Part shown: piece after piece, positions 52,421 to 63,600 of the stretch
How the letters are laid out: every line of letters starts with the position of its first letter
Position numbering within the stretch: the stretch's first letter is position 1
Source: Leishmania donovani
Lineage: Eukaryota > Euglenozoa > Kinetoplastea > Trypanosomatida > Trypanosomatidae
NCBI RefSeq assembly: GCF_000227135.1
Contig: NC_018262.1
Span: 1,701,502 to 1,765,501 of the forward strand
Length of the DNA: 64,000 bases
Direction of reading: 5' to 3'
Notes under the pieces: model-generated
The model's database searches: none
What the model was told of the DNA's origin: nothing
Seen by the model: only the letters and a program-made list of their open reading frames with translations
Position numbers and translations under genes: made by a program

Positions 52421-55400
52421 ATGGACGCACCGCAGCGTCTTGTTGGTGGCCCCCTCCTCAAGGCGGTCTATGTCTTTTTCCTGCTGCTGTTCAGCCTCTT
52501 TGCGACCGGTGCGTACAACTGGGCGTTCAAGGTATACCGAACGCAGCCGCAGAATATCAACCCCGTCATGTACCCGCTCTTCACCGAAATCAATGTCTCT
52601 GCTTTTGCACCGGCGATGCGGGAGAAGTACTACCGACTCTGGCGCACCTACGACTGGATGGCGGACGGCTACGCAGCCCCGCGCGTGGACGGGGTCTACG
52701 CTCGAGTTCCTATCTTTTACGTGCATGGCAACGGCGGCTCCTACTACTGCGCGCGTTCCCTGGCCCGCTTTGTGTATGAATCCAACGCGCGGCTGCGGCA
52801 GCACGCGATGCGTGAGTACCGCCGCCACGTGAAGCGGCAGCTGTTCCAGGAATTCCGCGCCAACCAATCGCTTGAGGAGCTGGAGGAAGGAGTGCGCATT
52901 CCAGAGTGCCTGCAGCACCGTGTGGAGGAGAAGATAATGCGAGAGGAGGTAACGTTGCTTGGCGCGGAGCTGTTTGCTGTGGACTTCTTGGAAGAGTCGT
53001 CCACACAGTCGGCGTCCATCACCTTAAAGGAGGCGCGCTTCGTGAATCATTCTGTTCACCTCGTCATGAGCGGATTCCTACACACCTACGCTGACGTCCT
53101 CGCCGCACCACCAGCGCCGGCCTTCGACAGTGACACGCTTGACAAGAAGGACACCCGTCGCACCAGCAGCACAGCCAAGCTCTCCGCGGCCACTGGGAAG
53201 CTGCTGAATGAAGTCGAGAGGGAGTACTCGCAAAGCGTGTGCAGCCATTCTTCTATCGCCGCGGACGAGAAGGTGTGCCAGCAGGCGAAGCACCTGACGA
53301 AGCGGTTCTCGACTCTGGAGCGGGTGCGGGCGGAGGTGCAGCGGGTGCAGCAGCAGGGCATCTGGATCTGGGCTGAGTCACTCGGAGGCGTGACAACTCT
53401 CTTGGCCGCCATCCTGGCCCCGCATCTCTACGCAGGTGTGGTCATGGTGGGGACACCGATGCACTACCCGCCGCTGTTCTTCGACCACGCCAGCGTCTGG
53501 ATCTACGAAATCCTCAATGCAGCGGTGCTAATGCGCTATCCAGCCCCAGAAGACGTGCAACGAGTGCGTCACAGTACCATCAACTGGGCGGACATGGTGG
53601 CCGACACAAAGCGTCCGAACGATCTCCTGCATGACCTCCGCGCCGTGCCGCCTGCCGAGCTTAATCATCGTCTGCGCAACCTCACGCTTCTCAGCATCAA
53701 CGGCGGCACTTTGGACGATGTGGTTCCCTCCATTTCCGGTTACTTGCAGCGCTCCCGACCGCGCGCGCCCGGCACACTGGTCAACCGAAGCTTCCTCCTG
53801 CAGGACGGCGGGCATCGCCGCGACATCTCCACTGAGACGCTCCGCGGCTGCGGCACCGCCATGGACCACCGCGGTCTCGTGTACGGTCTTCAGTTCCTGC
53901 AACACTCTGCCGACTCGCTGGTGCAGGCAGCGCTGCTGCCGAACGCCAATGCATATTTCGGCCATGAGGAGAGGCTTCCGTCACTGCACCGCGATCGGCT
54001 GTTCCCCACCGTCGTCGAGACACTGGGCGCGCACCGCTTTGAAGAGCAGCGGCTCGAGCACATCTTCATGTCGTCCGTGCGCGATTCGCTCACCGGCAAG
54101 TACGTGAAGGAGACGAAGTTTCGCGCGCTGTCGGAGCAGCTGAAGCAGGTGTGCGTGGACAGCGACGTACCGATCGACTACAATGATCTGCCCATGTACG
54201 ACGAGGCGGACTCGAGGAGCGGTTACTACGACGGCACGAAGGTGCTGAACGTGCTTATAGGTGTGACGACACTCTCGCCCGAGCAGGTGTTTGCGCCGAA
54301 CATTCAACTGTTCTACGACCAGGCACGCGAAACACCAACTGTCGACTCGGAGGTGCATGAACACGCAGCAACGTTGTTACACCTGCCGATGATGTACAAG
54401 GGCACCAAGCCGATACCCGGGCGAACACTGAAGACGGCCGTCAGCTTTGCCATCTACCGACGGATGAAGAAGCGCCGCCATCAGACGTGGCTCTGGCCAC
54501 GCTTCTGCATGCTAGTGGGCATCGACCAGGGCCAGGGAGCAACACGCGCGTATCTCCAGTATGACAAGATTGACCTCTCCGCCTTCGCTGATTCCTCCAG
54601 CGATCACTTGCTGCCGCGGTTGCTTCGTAGCTTCGGTGGCGGGGTGCAGGTGCACACGCAGCCTGGCTACGCGCTGGTGCGCGGCGTGGATAGCGCCTTG
54701 CTGGAGCCGCAGCTGCAGGTGCGCACCGATGACGCGGCCGAGGTGTTTCCGCTTGTTATGTGCGGCTCACTGCACTCCTTTTACCTTGCCCTGCGCGGTC
54801 ACGGCTCACTTCCAGCTGATGAGCCGGAGCACCAACTGCAGTATTTCTACGGCCCGTTTCACGAGAACTTGCACCACTTCACCTACCGCTGGAAGCCGTT
54901 CAGCACCTACCCGCCTATGCTCAATGAGACCTATCTTATTTACACTCTCACGGACAACCGCGGCGCTCGCCCAGACGTGCATCTCCCTACGTACACCATG
55001 CTGCAGAACAGCTCAGTTGTCTCGCCAGAGTACTGGGTGTGGCTACTGGTGCTCTGGCCGCAGCGGTGGCTGGCGGCCTTTTCCATGTATACTGGCATCG
55101 TTCGCCTCGCTGGCGCGTCCGTGGTGCTCTTCTTCACCCTCTTTTTTTCGCTGGGCATGCTGGATGAGAAGATGTGCGCGGCCGAGTCGCTGAAGGCGGC
55201 TCTGTGGCGGCGCTCACCCTTTCGGCGCATTCGCGTGCTACCTCCATTGGCGGGCATGGTGGTGATGGCGTTTGTGATGGAAGTTGTTACAGGTCTGTGG
55301 GCATCAACGGCACTGGTAGTGTGCCTCTCCACCGACCCACCGCCGTACGTGACGGATGCTGAGATGACGGCACGCATGAGCATCTGGGAAAAGTTCACCC

Positions 55401-56296
55401 TGGTGGCGTTGTACGGTATCTCGCCGAGCTACCGCGCCTGCCGCTTCTCCTGGATCTCGATGCAAGGTGTACCAGTGTGGTCGGTGTTCGTGGAGCAAAT
55501 GGCTACCGTCTACCTCGGCTTTGGCATGGCGAGCGTCTTCCTCATGCTGGTCTTTGGCTATCTGGCCGTGATCGGTGCTGTTACGTGCCCGCTTCGCCGG
55601 CTCGTGCTGCTCCCGCTCCTCCGCTGTTCACCGCTGTTGCTGGCGCTGCTCCTTGGGGTGGGGTGGGCAACGCCAACGGTTCTGCTGCTGACGTGCCCGT
55701 CCTTTCCACTGTGCTTTGTAGACGTGGTCGGTCCTAGTCTGTTGGCGATACCGCTGTGGATGCTGCCTCGCTGGACCCGTTCCGGGTACGACTACCGCCT
55801 CGTGCTCCTCTTCGTTTGCTTGGCCTGCATCTTCCCGTCGCACTTCAACGGGCTTGTTCTGACGATACGCAACACTATCATGATGCGCAAGAGCCCTGCC
55901 GCTGTAGGGGACGCGGAGCGCTATACCCCTAGCCGGCCGCAGCTCATCATATTCGGCGTTGTGCAAGCAGGCTTAGCCTGCGGCTACGCATCGCTGTTTT
56001 GCATCCTGCGCAATGAGGAGACCCTCCGGATAGCGCACAAGAAAAAGCAGAAGAGCGATGACACGTCTGCACCCACGTTGCTGTCAGAGGTGGGCAACGG
56101 CTACGTGCTGGGCGACTTGGGCCGTCGCGCACCGCGCTTGCGCTCATTCGTCGAGGTGCTGAGCACCGCTTTTATTTTCGCCAGTGTCTGGGCCTCCGTC
56201 GTCGCCATGCGGCGCCCCATCGAGGGCGGTGTCTCCCTTCTCGGGAACATGACACTGCTGGGGTACCTGAGCACGCGCCTCCTCAGGGAGCTGTAG
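52421..56296 (+). CDS. GPI inositol-deacylase, PGAP1-like
   Basis: 1291 residues. PGAP1-type enzymes sit in the ER membrane and remove the inositol acyl chain from GPI anchors. An N-terminal signal-anchor (about 12-33) precedes the lumenal lipase-like domain. The family block VPIFYVHGNGGSYYCARSL begins at V96 and contains the usual GN-GS turn. The nucleophile elbow is IWIWAESLGGV with S320; family members usually have GHSMGG. The middle of the protein is lumenal with a potential Asn-linked site density expected of an ER protein. The C-terminal ~400 residues hold about eight to ten hydrophobic segments, as in PGAP1. Trypanosomatid surfaces are dominated by GPI-anchored molecules, so this enzyme matters for anchor remodelling. 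ATG 52421 is the first in the frame after the likely splice acceptor. Confidence 0.85.
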   Translation: MDAPQRLVGGPLLKAVYVFFLLLFSLFATGAYNWAFKVYRTQPQNINPVMYPLFTEINVSAFAPAMREKYYRLWRTYDWMADGYAAPRVDGVYARVPIFYVHGNGGSYYCARSLARFVYESNARLRQHAMREYRRHVKRQLFQEFRANQSLEELEEGVRIPECLQHRVEEKIMREEVTLLGAELFAVDFLEESSTQSASITLKEARFVNHSVHLVMSGFLHTYADVLAAPPAPAFDSDTLDKKDTRRTSSTAKLSAATGKLLNEVEREYSQSVCSHSSIAADEKVCQQAKHLTKRFSTLERVRAEVQRVQQQGIWIWAESLGGVTTLLAAILAPHLYAGVVMVGTPMHYPPLFFDHASVWIYEILNAAVLMRYPAPEDVQRVRHSTINWADMVADTKRPNDLLHDLRAVPPAELNHRLRNLTLLSINGGTLDDVVPSISGYLQRSRPRAPGTLVNRSFLLQDGGHRRDISTETLRGCGTAMDHRGLVYGLQFLQHSADSLVQAALLPNANAYFGHEERLPSLHRDRLFPTVVETLGAHRFEEQRLEHIFMSSVRDSLTGKYVKETKFRALSEQLKQVCVDSDVPIDYNDLPMYDEADSRSGYYDGTKVLNVLIGVTTLSPEQVFAPNIQLFYDQARETPTVDSEVHEHAATLLHLPMMYKGTKPIPGRTLKTAVSFAIYRRMKKRRHQTWLWPRFCMLVGIDQGQGATRAYLQYDKIDLSAFADSSSDHLLPRLLRSFGGGVQVHTQPGYALVRGVDSALLEPQLQVRTDDAAEVFPLVMCGSLHSFYLALRGHGSLPADEPEHQLQYFYGPFHENLHHFTYRWKPFSTYPPMLNETYLIYTLTDNRGARPDVHLPTYTMLQNSSVVSPEYWVWLLVLWPQRWLAAFSMYTGIVRLAGASVVLFFTLFFSLGMLDEKMCAAESLKAALWRRSPFRRIRVLPPLAGMVVMAFVMEVVTGLWASTALVVCLSTDPPPYVTDAEMTARMSIWEKFTLVALYGISPSYRACRFSWISMQGVPVWSVFVEQMATVYLGFGMASVFLMLVFGYLAVIGAVTCPLRRLVLLPLLRCSPLLLALLLGVGWATPTVLLLTCPSFPLCFVDVVGPSLLAIPLWMLPRWTRSGYDYRLVLLFVCLACIFPSHFNGLVLTIRNTIMMRKSPAAVGDAERYTPSRPQLIIFGVVQAGLACGYASLFCILRNEETLRIAHKKKQKSDDTSAPTLLSEVGNGYVLGDLGRRAPRLRSFVEVLSTAFIFASVWASVVAMRRPIEGGVSLLGNMTLLGYLSTRLLREL

Positions 56297-57649
56297 CCCC
56301 TACTCCTCCGTCCCTTCGGTGACAAGCGTGAGGAAGAGGCAAAAGAGAATGCAGCGGCGAGACTACGGGCCCCATCGGTGCTCAACCGAGGCCATTGCTG
56401 TTTCTTGGATGTTGGTGGTGGTGGTGGAAGGGGGAGGGGCCACTCGGTGCTCATTCATACCATTTCTTTTTGCGGTACTTCTCATGCTCCCCTGGCCCCT
56501 TCCCTCCTTCCACTTGCCACAGCACGCTTTCCCCTTGCTCGCATGTAATGCCACAAGGCAGCGCCTGTGGCTGCATGCCTTAGGGCCGAGTGCTTCACTT
56601 ATGGGCCTACTCTTCCCTTACCTTACGTAGCACATTCACTTCTTCCCCTCCCCCTTCCCCCTCCGTCGCCCTTTCGTCGTCGTCTTTGGCTGTAAGAGCG
56701 CTGCAAGTCAGCCCTCCGACGCCATTCTGTTAGAATGCGCGAAGGTGCGTATGCCTGCATGTACGTCTGCGCGTATATATATATATATGCACATCCGTGT
56801 GTGTGTGTGTGCAGCCGCCGAAATCTTCTATTCGGAGATGCTGTCCCTGACTCTGAGTGTGCGCACGTTTTCGGAATGCGCGCAAGAGTGGCTTTGCCAT
56901 GTGGATACAAAAAGGCAGCCTCACGCGCTGTTTTTTTTTTTTTTTTTGGAATGAACCAACGGAACAACAGCAGCAAGTATATAGATGTACATCCCATAGG
57001 GCGAAGGAATGCGCCAGTGAGGTGCGGAAGCAACCTACGGGGTGACGACATCGTGTGAGCCTCTTTGGCGTGTTGACGCGTTTTCCGCGCCTGGGCCCGA
57101 TGTCGGAGGTGAACACAGCTGCAGTCTTTCATGATCCAGTTTCTCATCGGGGCCCTGCCTCACTCGCGCCTCCCTTTAACGCGCCCAACTCTTTCTATTC
57201 GTGTTGCCCCTCCCCCTCCCGTACTCTTGTTCACCTCCCGCTCTACCCGCACAAGACACCCGAATCCGCGGTAAGGCAGGATTATTCTCATAGAACACGG
57301 GAGAGAGGGAGAGGTCAAAGGACCAGCTTTCCCGCGAAGAGGACATCGTCAGTCCTTTCGTCTCAACAGCGCGCACCCGTCTGCGTGTCTCGTTCATCGG
57401 CATTGTCTCGCGGCCACGCAATCGCACACATTTTCCGTTTACGCGAAAGGAAGGCAATTCTTCGGTGGCCGACCTCACAGCTTGTACACGGGTTTGCCTC
57501 ACTTCGCGGCTTTTTTTTTGCCTGCACCCTCGCCTCCATCCGCGCAGACGCACATAGGCGTCAGCGTGTCTCGACGAGCACGACTTGCTTCACGTCTTTT
57601 TCTCGCTCTTTACCCTCTTGCGTCTTTTTTCGAAGACGCCGACGCGAAC
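56297..57649. other. Spacer before the Pol epsilon gene
   Basis: 1.35 kb with C-rich and T-rich tracts, an (AT)n run at about 56775-56788, a T18 run at about 56931-56948 and an open frame (57055-57696) that overlaps the next start out of frame and has no recognisable content. The pyrimidine tract just before 57630 is the likely splice signal for the polymerase gene. Confidence 0.55.
57634..57635 (+). promoter_or_regulatory. Candidate trans-splice acceptor for the Pol epsilon gene
   Basis: A strong pyrimidine tract (about 57592-57630) is followed by CGAAG. The AG at 57634-57635 would leave a 5' UTR of only 14 nt. The AG at 57546-57547 after the tract at 57511-57540 would give a more usual 102 nt. 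Confidence 0.35.
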
Positions 57650-60600
57650 ATGTCCGCGCGGCTGGAGAGCGGGACGAGGGTGGGGTGGCTCTTTAATTAC
57701 CACCCCATCACCGAGGTGCTGCAGGAGGAGGAGGACGCTGTCGCCGGCGAAGGGACGCAGCGAGCGGCGCTCGTGCTGCTTTTCCAGGACCTCGCCGGCG
57801 ACACCTTCTACGTGCACCTCCACTACGACCCGTACATCCTTGTGCAGGCCGTCGAGGGTCACGAGCGCGAGGTGGAGCTCGGCCTCATGTCCAGCTTCGG
57901 CCCGCAGATCATCAGCGAAATTATCGCCGTGGAAAAGGAAGATCTCGATCTCGTGAACCATCTGAGTGGTAAGAAGCGCGTCTACCTCAAGGTGGTCTTC
58001 CGTAATGTGCAGGACCTCACGACGGTGCGCGGGCGACTGGAAAAAACCGTCAAGCTCAACGCCTCCCTCGGTTCCGAGAACCCGCTGCGGAGCCAGTTCA
58101 GCGGCTCGCTCGGTGACGCCATGGCGAAACCGTTCGCTGAAGATCCCCTTTACAGCGCAGCCGGTAGCAGTCGGTGGATGGACTGGGTGCAGGACATACG
58201 CGAGTACGACGTGAAGTACCACATGCGCGTCGCCATCGACATGAAGGTGTACTGCGGCCTCTGGTACGACGTGACGGTCACGGAGGGAGGCGCGCGTGTG
58301 CAGCGGTGCGACGACAGCCGCTACGCGCCGGCCATGCCACGTGTCATCGCCTTCGACATTGAAACGACAAAGGCCCCTCTGCGCTTTCCTCAGCCGGAGG
58401 TGGATGAGGTGTACATGATATCCTACATGCTGGACGGTCGCGGCTACCTGATCATCAACCGCGAGATCGTGACGGAGGACATCGCGCCGTTCGAGTACAC
58501 CCCAAAGCCCGAGTACGAGGGCTTCTTCGACACCTTCAACGAGGAGAACGAGGCAGCGACGCTGCGACGCTTCTTCGATGAGATGCGCAAGTACAAGCCG
58601 AACGTCTATGTCACGTACAACGGCGACTACTTCGACTTCCCCTTCATCCATGCCCGTGCCCTGTACCACGGCATGAATATGCGCAATGAGATCGGCTTCA
58701 CGCAGATGGCCGACGGCGCCTTCCTGAACAAGCAGATACCTCACCTCGATTGCTTCTACTGGGTAAAGCGGGACTCGTACTTGCCGCAGGGCAGTCAAGG
58801 CTTGAAGGCGGTCACCAAGTACAAGCTCGGCTACGAGCCTATCGAGGTGGACCCCGAAGACATGCTCCCTCTCGCGCAGTCGCAGCCGCAGCGCATGGCC
58901 TCGTACTCGGTGTCGGACGCTGTGTCGACGTGGTACCTCTATCAGAAATACGTGCACCCCTTCATCTTTTCCCTCGCCACAATTATTCCGATGCCACCAG
59001 ACGACGTACTGCGCAAGGGCTCGGGCGGCTTGTGCGAGTCACTGCTGATGGTGCAGGCAGAGGCGAACAACGTGGTGTTTCCGAACAAGAAGGAAATAGA
59101 GCGGGAGCGTTTCTACGAGGGCCACCTGATTGACACGGAGACCTACATCGGCGGCCGTGTTGAAGCGCTGCGCAGCGGCGTGTACCGCTCCGATATCCCG
59201 ATGACGTTCGACATGAATCCTGATACCTACCAGAGTCTCATCGACGACGTCGACGAAGCACTCCGCTTCACCCTCGAGGTGGAGAACGGTGTGAAGGTAG
59301 AGGAGGTAACGAATCTGGAAGAGGTAAGGGCGGCCATCCTCGCCAAGCTAACGAACCTGCGCGACCGGCCGCACCAGCAAGAGAAGCCGTTCATCTACCA
59401 CCTCGACGTCGGCGCCATGTACCCGAACATCATCCTCACAAACCGCCTGCAACCGTACGCCATTGCGCGGCCAGACGTGTGCGCTGGATGCTGCTTCAAC
59501 TCCCCGAACAACGAGGCGCAGTGCAAGCGTGTCATGTCGTGGAAGTGGAGGGCCGAGCTCTTCACCGCCGGCCGCTACGAGTTTCAGCGGGTCAAGGCCC
59601 AGCTCGAGAACGAGTCCTTCGCCGCCGGCGTGATTGAGCAGGCAAACCTCGCGGCCGTGCAGAAAAAGGCGTACGGCAACCGCAAGGGCAATGTACTGGA
59701 AGGCACCTCGTACGAGCGGAAAGACGACTGGAAAAAGAGTCAGAGCAGTCGCAATGGCGGCGGCGGTGCCGGATACCGACAAGAGTCACGGCAGCAGCAG
59801 CGCGAGGCTGCCGACGCGCTTCTCCAGCGCGAGTTCGGTGCCGATCGCAACGGTGAAGGCGGCAGCTCCGACTCGGACGGCGACGCCGACGGCCCAAAGG
59901 CGTACCACAAGCTCAACGAGAACACGCAGTTCAACATGCTGAAACGGCGGCTCAGCGAATATAGCCGAAAAGCCTACGGCAAGATTCACGAGACGCGTGA
60001 AGTGATGCGGTCCAACGTGGTGTGCCAGCGCGAGAACTCCTTCTACGTCGACACGGTTCGCCTTTTTCGCGACCGCCGCTACGAATACAAGGCAGCACTG
60101 AAGACATGGAAGAAGAGGCTGGACGCTGCGAAGGACTCGGACGAGCGCAAGGTGTGCCAGAGTCGCTGCGTGCAGATGGAATCGCTGCAGCTGGCCCACA
60201 AGTGCATCCTCAACTCGTTTTACGGCTACGTGATGCGTAAAGGCTCGCGGTGGTCGAGTATGGAAATGGCGGGCATCGTCACCTATCTCGGCGCGACGCT
60301 GATTCAGATGGCCCGCTCGCTTGTCCAGCAGATCGGTGTGACGCTCGAGCTTGACACGGATGGCATCTGGTGCTGTCTTCCCAACACGTTTCCCGAGAAC
60401 TTCACTTTGGCCACGACAAACCCGTCCAAGCCGAAGATATCGATATCGTACCCGTGCGTCGTGCTGAACAAAATGGTGCACGATCGGTACTCAAATCACC
60501 AGTACCAGGACCTTGTCAGCACGGGCGTGTACAAGACGCGCAGCGAGTGCTCGATCTACTTTGAAGTAGACGGCCCGTACCTCGCCATGCTGCTGCCTGC

Positions 60601-63600
60601 CAGTCGCGAGGAAGGCAAAAGCATCAAGAAGCGCTACGCCGTCTTCAGCCCGGACGGCAGCTTGGCCGAGCTCAAGGGGTTTGAGCTGAAACGTCGCGGA
60701 GAGCTGATGCTTGTCAAGGACTTCCAGTCACAGGTGTTCCGCCGCTTCCTCGACGGCAGGACGCTCGCTGACGCGTACGCCTCGGCGGCTGTCGTGGCGG
60801 ATGCCGCGCTTGACATGCTTGAGTCCAAAGGCGAAGGCTACGATACAGAGGAGATTCTGGAGAAGATTACGGAGAGCAGCAACATGACTCGGCGACTCTC
60901 CGAGTACCCCGAATCGCAGAAGTCGCTGGCCATCACGACAGCACGGCGCATTGCCGAGTTCCTGGGACCGCAAATGGTAAAAGATAAGGGCCTGGCGTGC
61001 CACTTCATCATCTCACGCATGCCGGCCGGCCGCCCCGTCACGGAGCGGGCGATCCCCGTCACGATCTTCCGCGCGGACCCGGCAGTTCGCACGCATTTTC
61101 TGCGCAAGTGGACCGCTGACACAACGGTTCCGTCCGAGCTGAATTTGAAGACGCTGCTGGACTGGGACTACTACACTGCACGCTTCAGCGCCTGCGTGCA
61201 GAAGATTGTGTCTATCCCGGCGGCGCTGCAGTCGCTGCCGAACCCGGTGCCGCGCGTGGTGCACCCGGACTGGCTGGAAAAGCGCATTCGTCACCGCAAC
61301 TCCCGCTACCGTCAAGTGTCACTTCTCGGCATGCTATCCAAGGTGCAAGGCAAGAACGAGGCGCTGGCTGGCGTGTCGGCGGCGGCCGCCGCCGCTGCCG
61401 TCAGAGTGGACGAGGACGAGGACGGGGTCGTGCTGGAGCAGGGGGGTGGTGCGGGCGCTGTAGAGGGAGAGCTGCAAGACTTGGAGGACATGGCGGGCGG
61501 TGCAGGCAGCAGCACCGTACGCCACGCGCCAAAGACGCAAAAAGCCCGTGCGGCCTGTGCTGGTGAACGACGATGTGCCGCGGGGACGGACGCTGAAACG
61601 GACTGGGACGAAGACGACACGGATTGTGAGGGGGAGTCGGAGGACGACATGGAGCGGCTGCAGCGCGAGGCGGATGCCGAGCTGGATGCGCTGGCGCATG
61701 ATGTAAAACAGCGCTACTTTGCTCCAAGGAGCGCGAACGCGCTCGACGCAGATTTTTTCGCCGACCGTGGTGCGAAGCGTTGGCTGGCCCAGCGCAAGGA
61801 CACGTGGCTACAGCGAGCTCGTCTGCGCAGGGAGCTGGCGCTCGAGAACGGCCGGAGCGAGGTCGCTCTGGGTGGGGAGAACAGTGACGCAGTGACTCTC
61901 GGGCAAGCGACGGCGCCCGATGTCGCTGGCATGAACAGCCACTTCATCGATCTAAAGTCACGTGCGCTGGCGACCGTCTGGAACGTGCTCGAGGTGCGCG
62001 AGAATGAGGAGAGTCCCGGAACTGTGCAGGTGCTTGCGGCGCTGGAGCATAGCCTCTACTCCTTTCGCGTTCAGGTGTGTCGCACCGTCCTTGTAGACGC
62101 GGACCCCGCGCTGCGCCTGCAGGCGTTCGACGCCACTGAGGTCAGCGGGCGGGTGCTGCCGCGGCGTGCAGCAGCCGGCCGCCTCTACCAGGTCAATGTT
62201 CCGCCTGGCGAGGAGGGGGAGCGGTGCCTCAATGCGCTGCACGTGATGGAGGGCGTTCGCCGGATCTACGAGGAGCATCGCACGCGCGTGGACACGTTCG
62301 TCGAGCAACTCGGTTGCTGCGTCTCCGTCGACTCGGCGCGGCACCTGCGCAACGCGCGTCGGCGCCCACCTTCGCAGCGTGAGCTCTTTGGCATAGATGA
62401 GATGAACATGCACACGTGCACGAATTATCTCAGCTGTGGCGCCGCGGACCGTGCCGTGTTCGTCTTCCACGCGGTGACGGAACAGCGCGGTTTGATCGCT
62501 GCCGTTTATCCGCAGACCAACACTGCCTTCGTCGTCTTTATTCAGCCCGCTGAAGCGGCAAAGCCCGTGATCAGCTGGAGCAGCATTTGCGCGGAGAGCG
62601 CAAAGCGGCTGCACACGAGCACGCCGGAGCCGATTCGGGTCACATCCGCGGTGGCGGAGGATCAGCGAGCAGCGTGGCGGCAGGTTCATCAGCACCTGAG
62701 CGCCGCCTTGGAAAACGCCAAGGCGCCTCTTCTGGCTGTGCTGCAGAGCTGCCAGCCCACGTCGACACTCCTGCAGCAGCGCGCGTTGCCTGTGGGACTG
62801 CCTTACCTGCGTGTCCTCGGCGCTGCGGAAGATGAGCGGCTGCTGAGCGACCCGTTCCGCTGGACGCGCCTGCTGGCGCGGCGACTGTTTGAACGCTTCT
62901 TCGCGTCGCTATTGTGGGTAGAGGAGCGTCTGGCGCTGAGCCGTGTCTCTGGCATCCCGCTTTGCAACATTGCCCAGGACAGCTGCGTGCATGTGCTGGA
63001 TGTGCTGTACAGTCGTGCCCTACACCGGCGCCATCACGTGCTGTGGTGCAGCAGCGACCCTCTCATAACTTTTGACACCGTGGAGGAGCGTCCGCGCGAG
63101 GTGTGCATGGCTGGCGGCTATACTTCGTGGTGCGTCGAATTCGGCCTTTCGCGCCTGGACGTCGTCGCGCTGCTCTTCTCACAGGCGATTGAGGAAGGCG
63201 ATGACCCGAACGCGCGGGTGCTGTGTGACCGTGGCGTGTCGACGCACTTCAACATCCTGCGTGATCTGGTGGCCGACTTGCTGGGGCAGGCCATGGAGAA
63301 CATCCTCGCCGACACACTCCTGAACAACGTGGCGCGGTGGCTGCGCGACCCGGCGTCGTCCTGCTACGAGCCGCGCTTGGTGGAGCTTCTCAGCAGTCTC
63401 GCACACCGTGCACTCACGGGCATCCTGCTCCGCCTCGCCAAGCTCGGCGGCCGCGCCGTAAAGGTGGACGGCAGTTCCGTCACCGTCCTCACCTCCAAGT
63501 ACTCGCTTCAGGAGGCGGTGAGCTTCGCCCGCTTTCTGACAGCATCGCTGCAGGACCAGCCGATGCTACTGCTGCTCTCGCTGCAGCCACTGCGCTACTG

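Noticed and set aside
57590..58957. 455-codon minus-strand open frame
   Set aside because: It is the antisense shadow of the Pol epsilon coding sequence, rich in Val, Leu, Arg and His as expected from GC-rich third positions, and matches no family.
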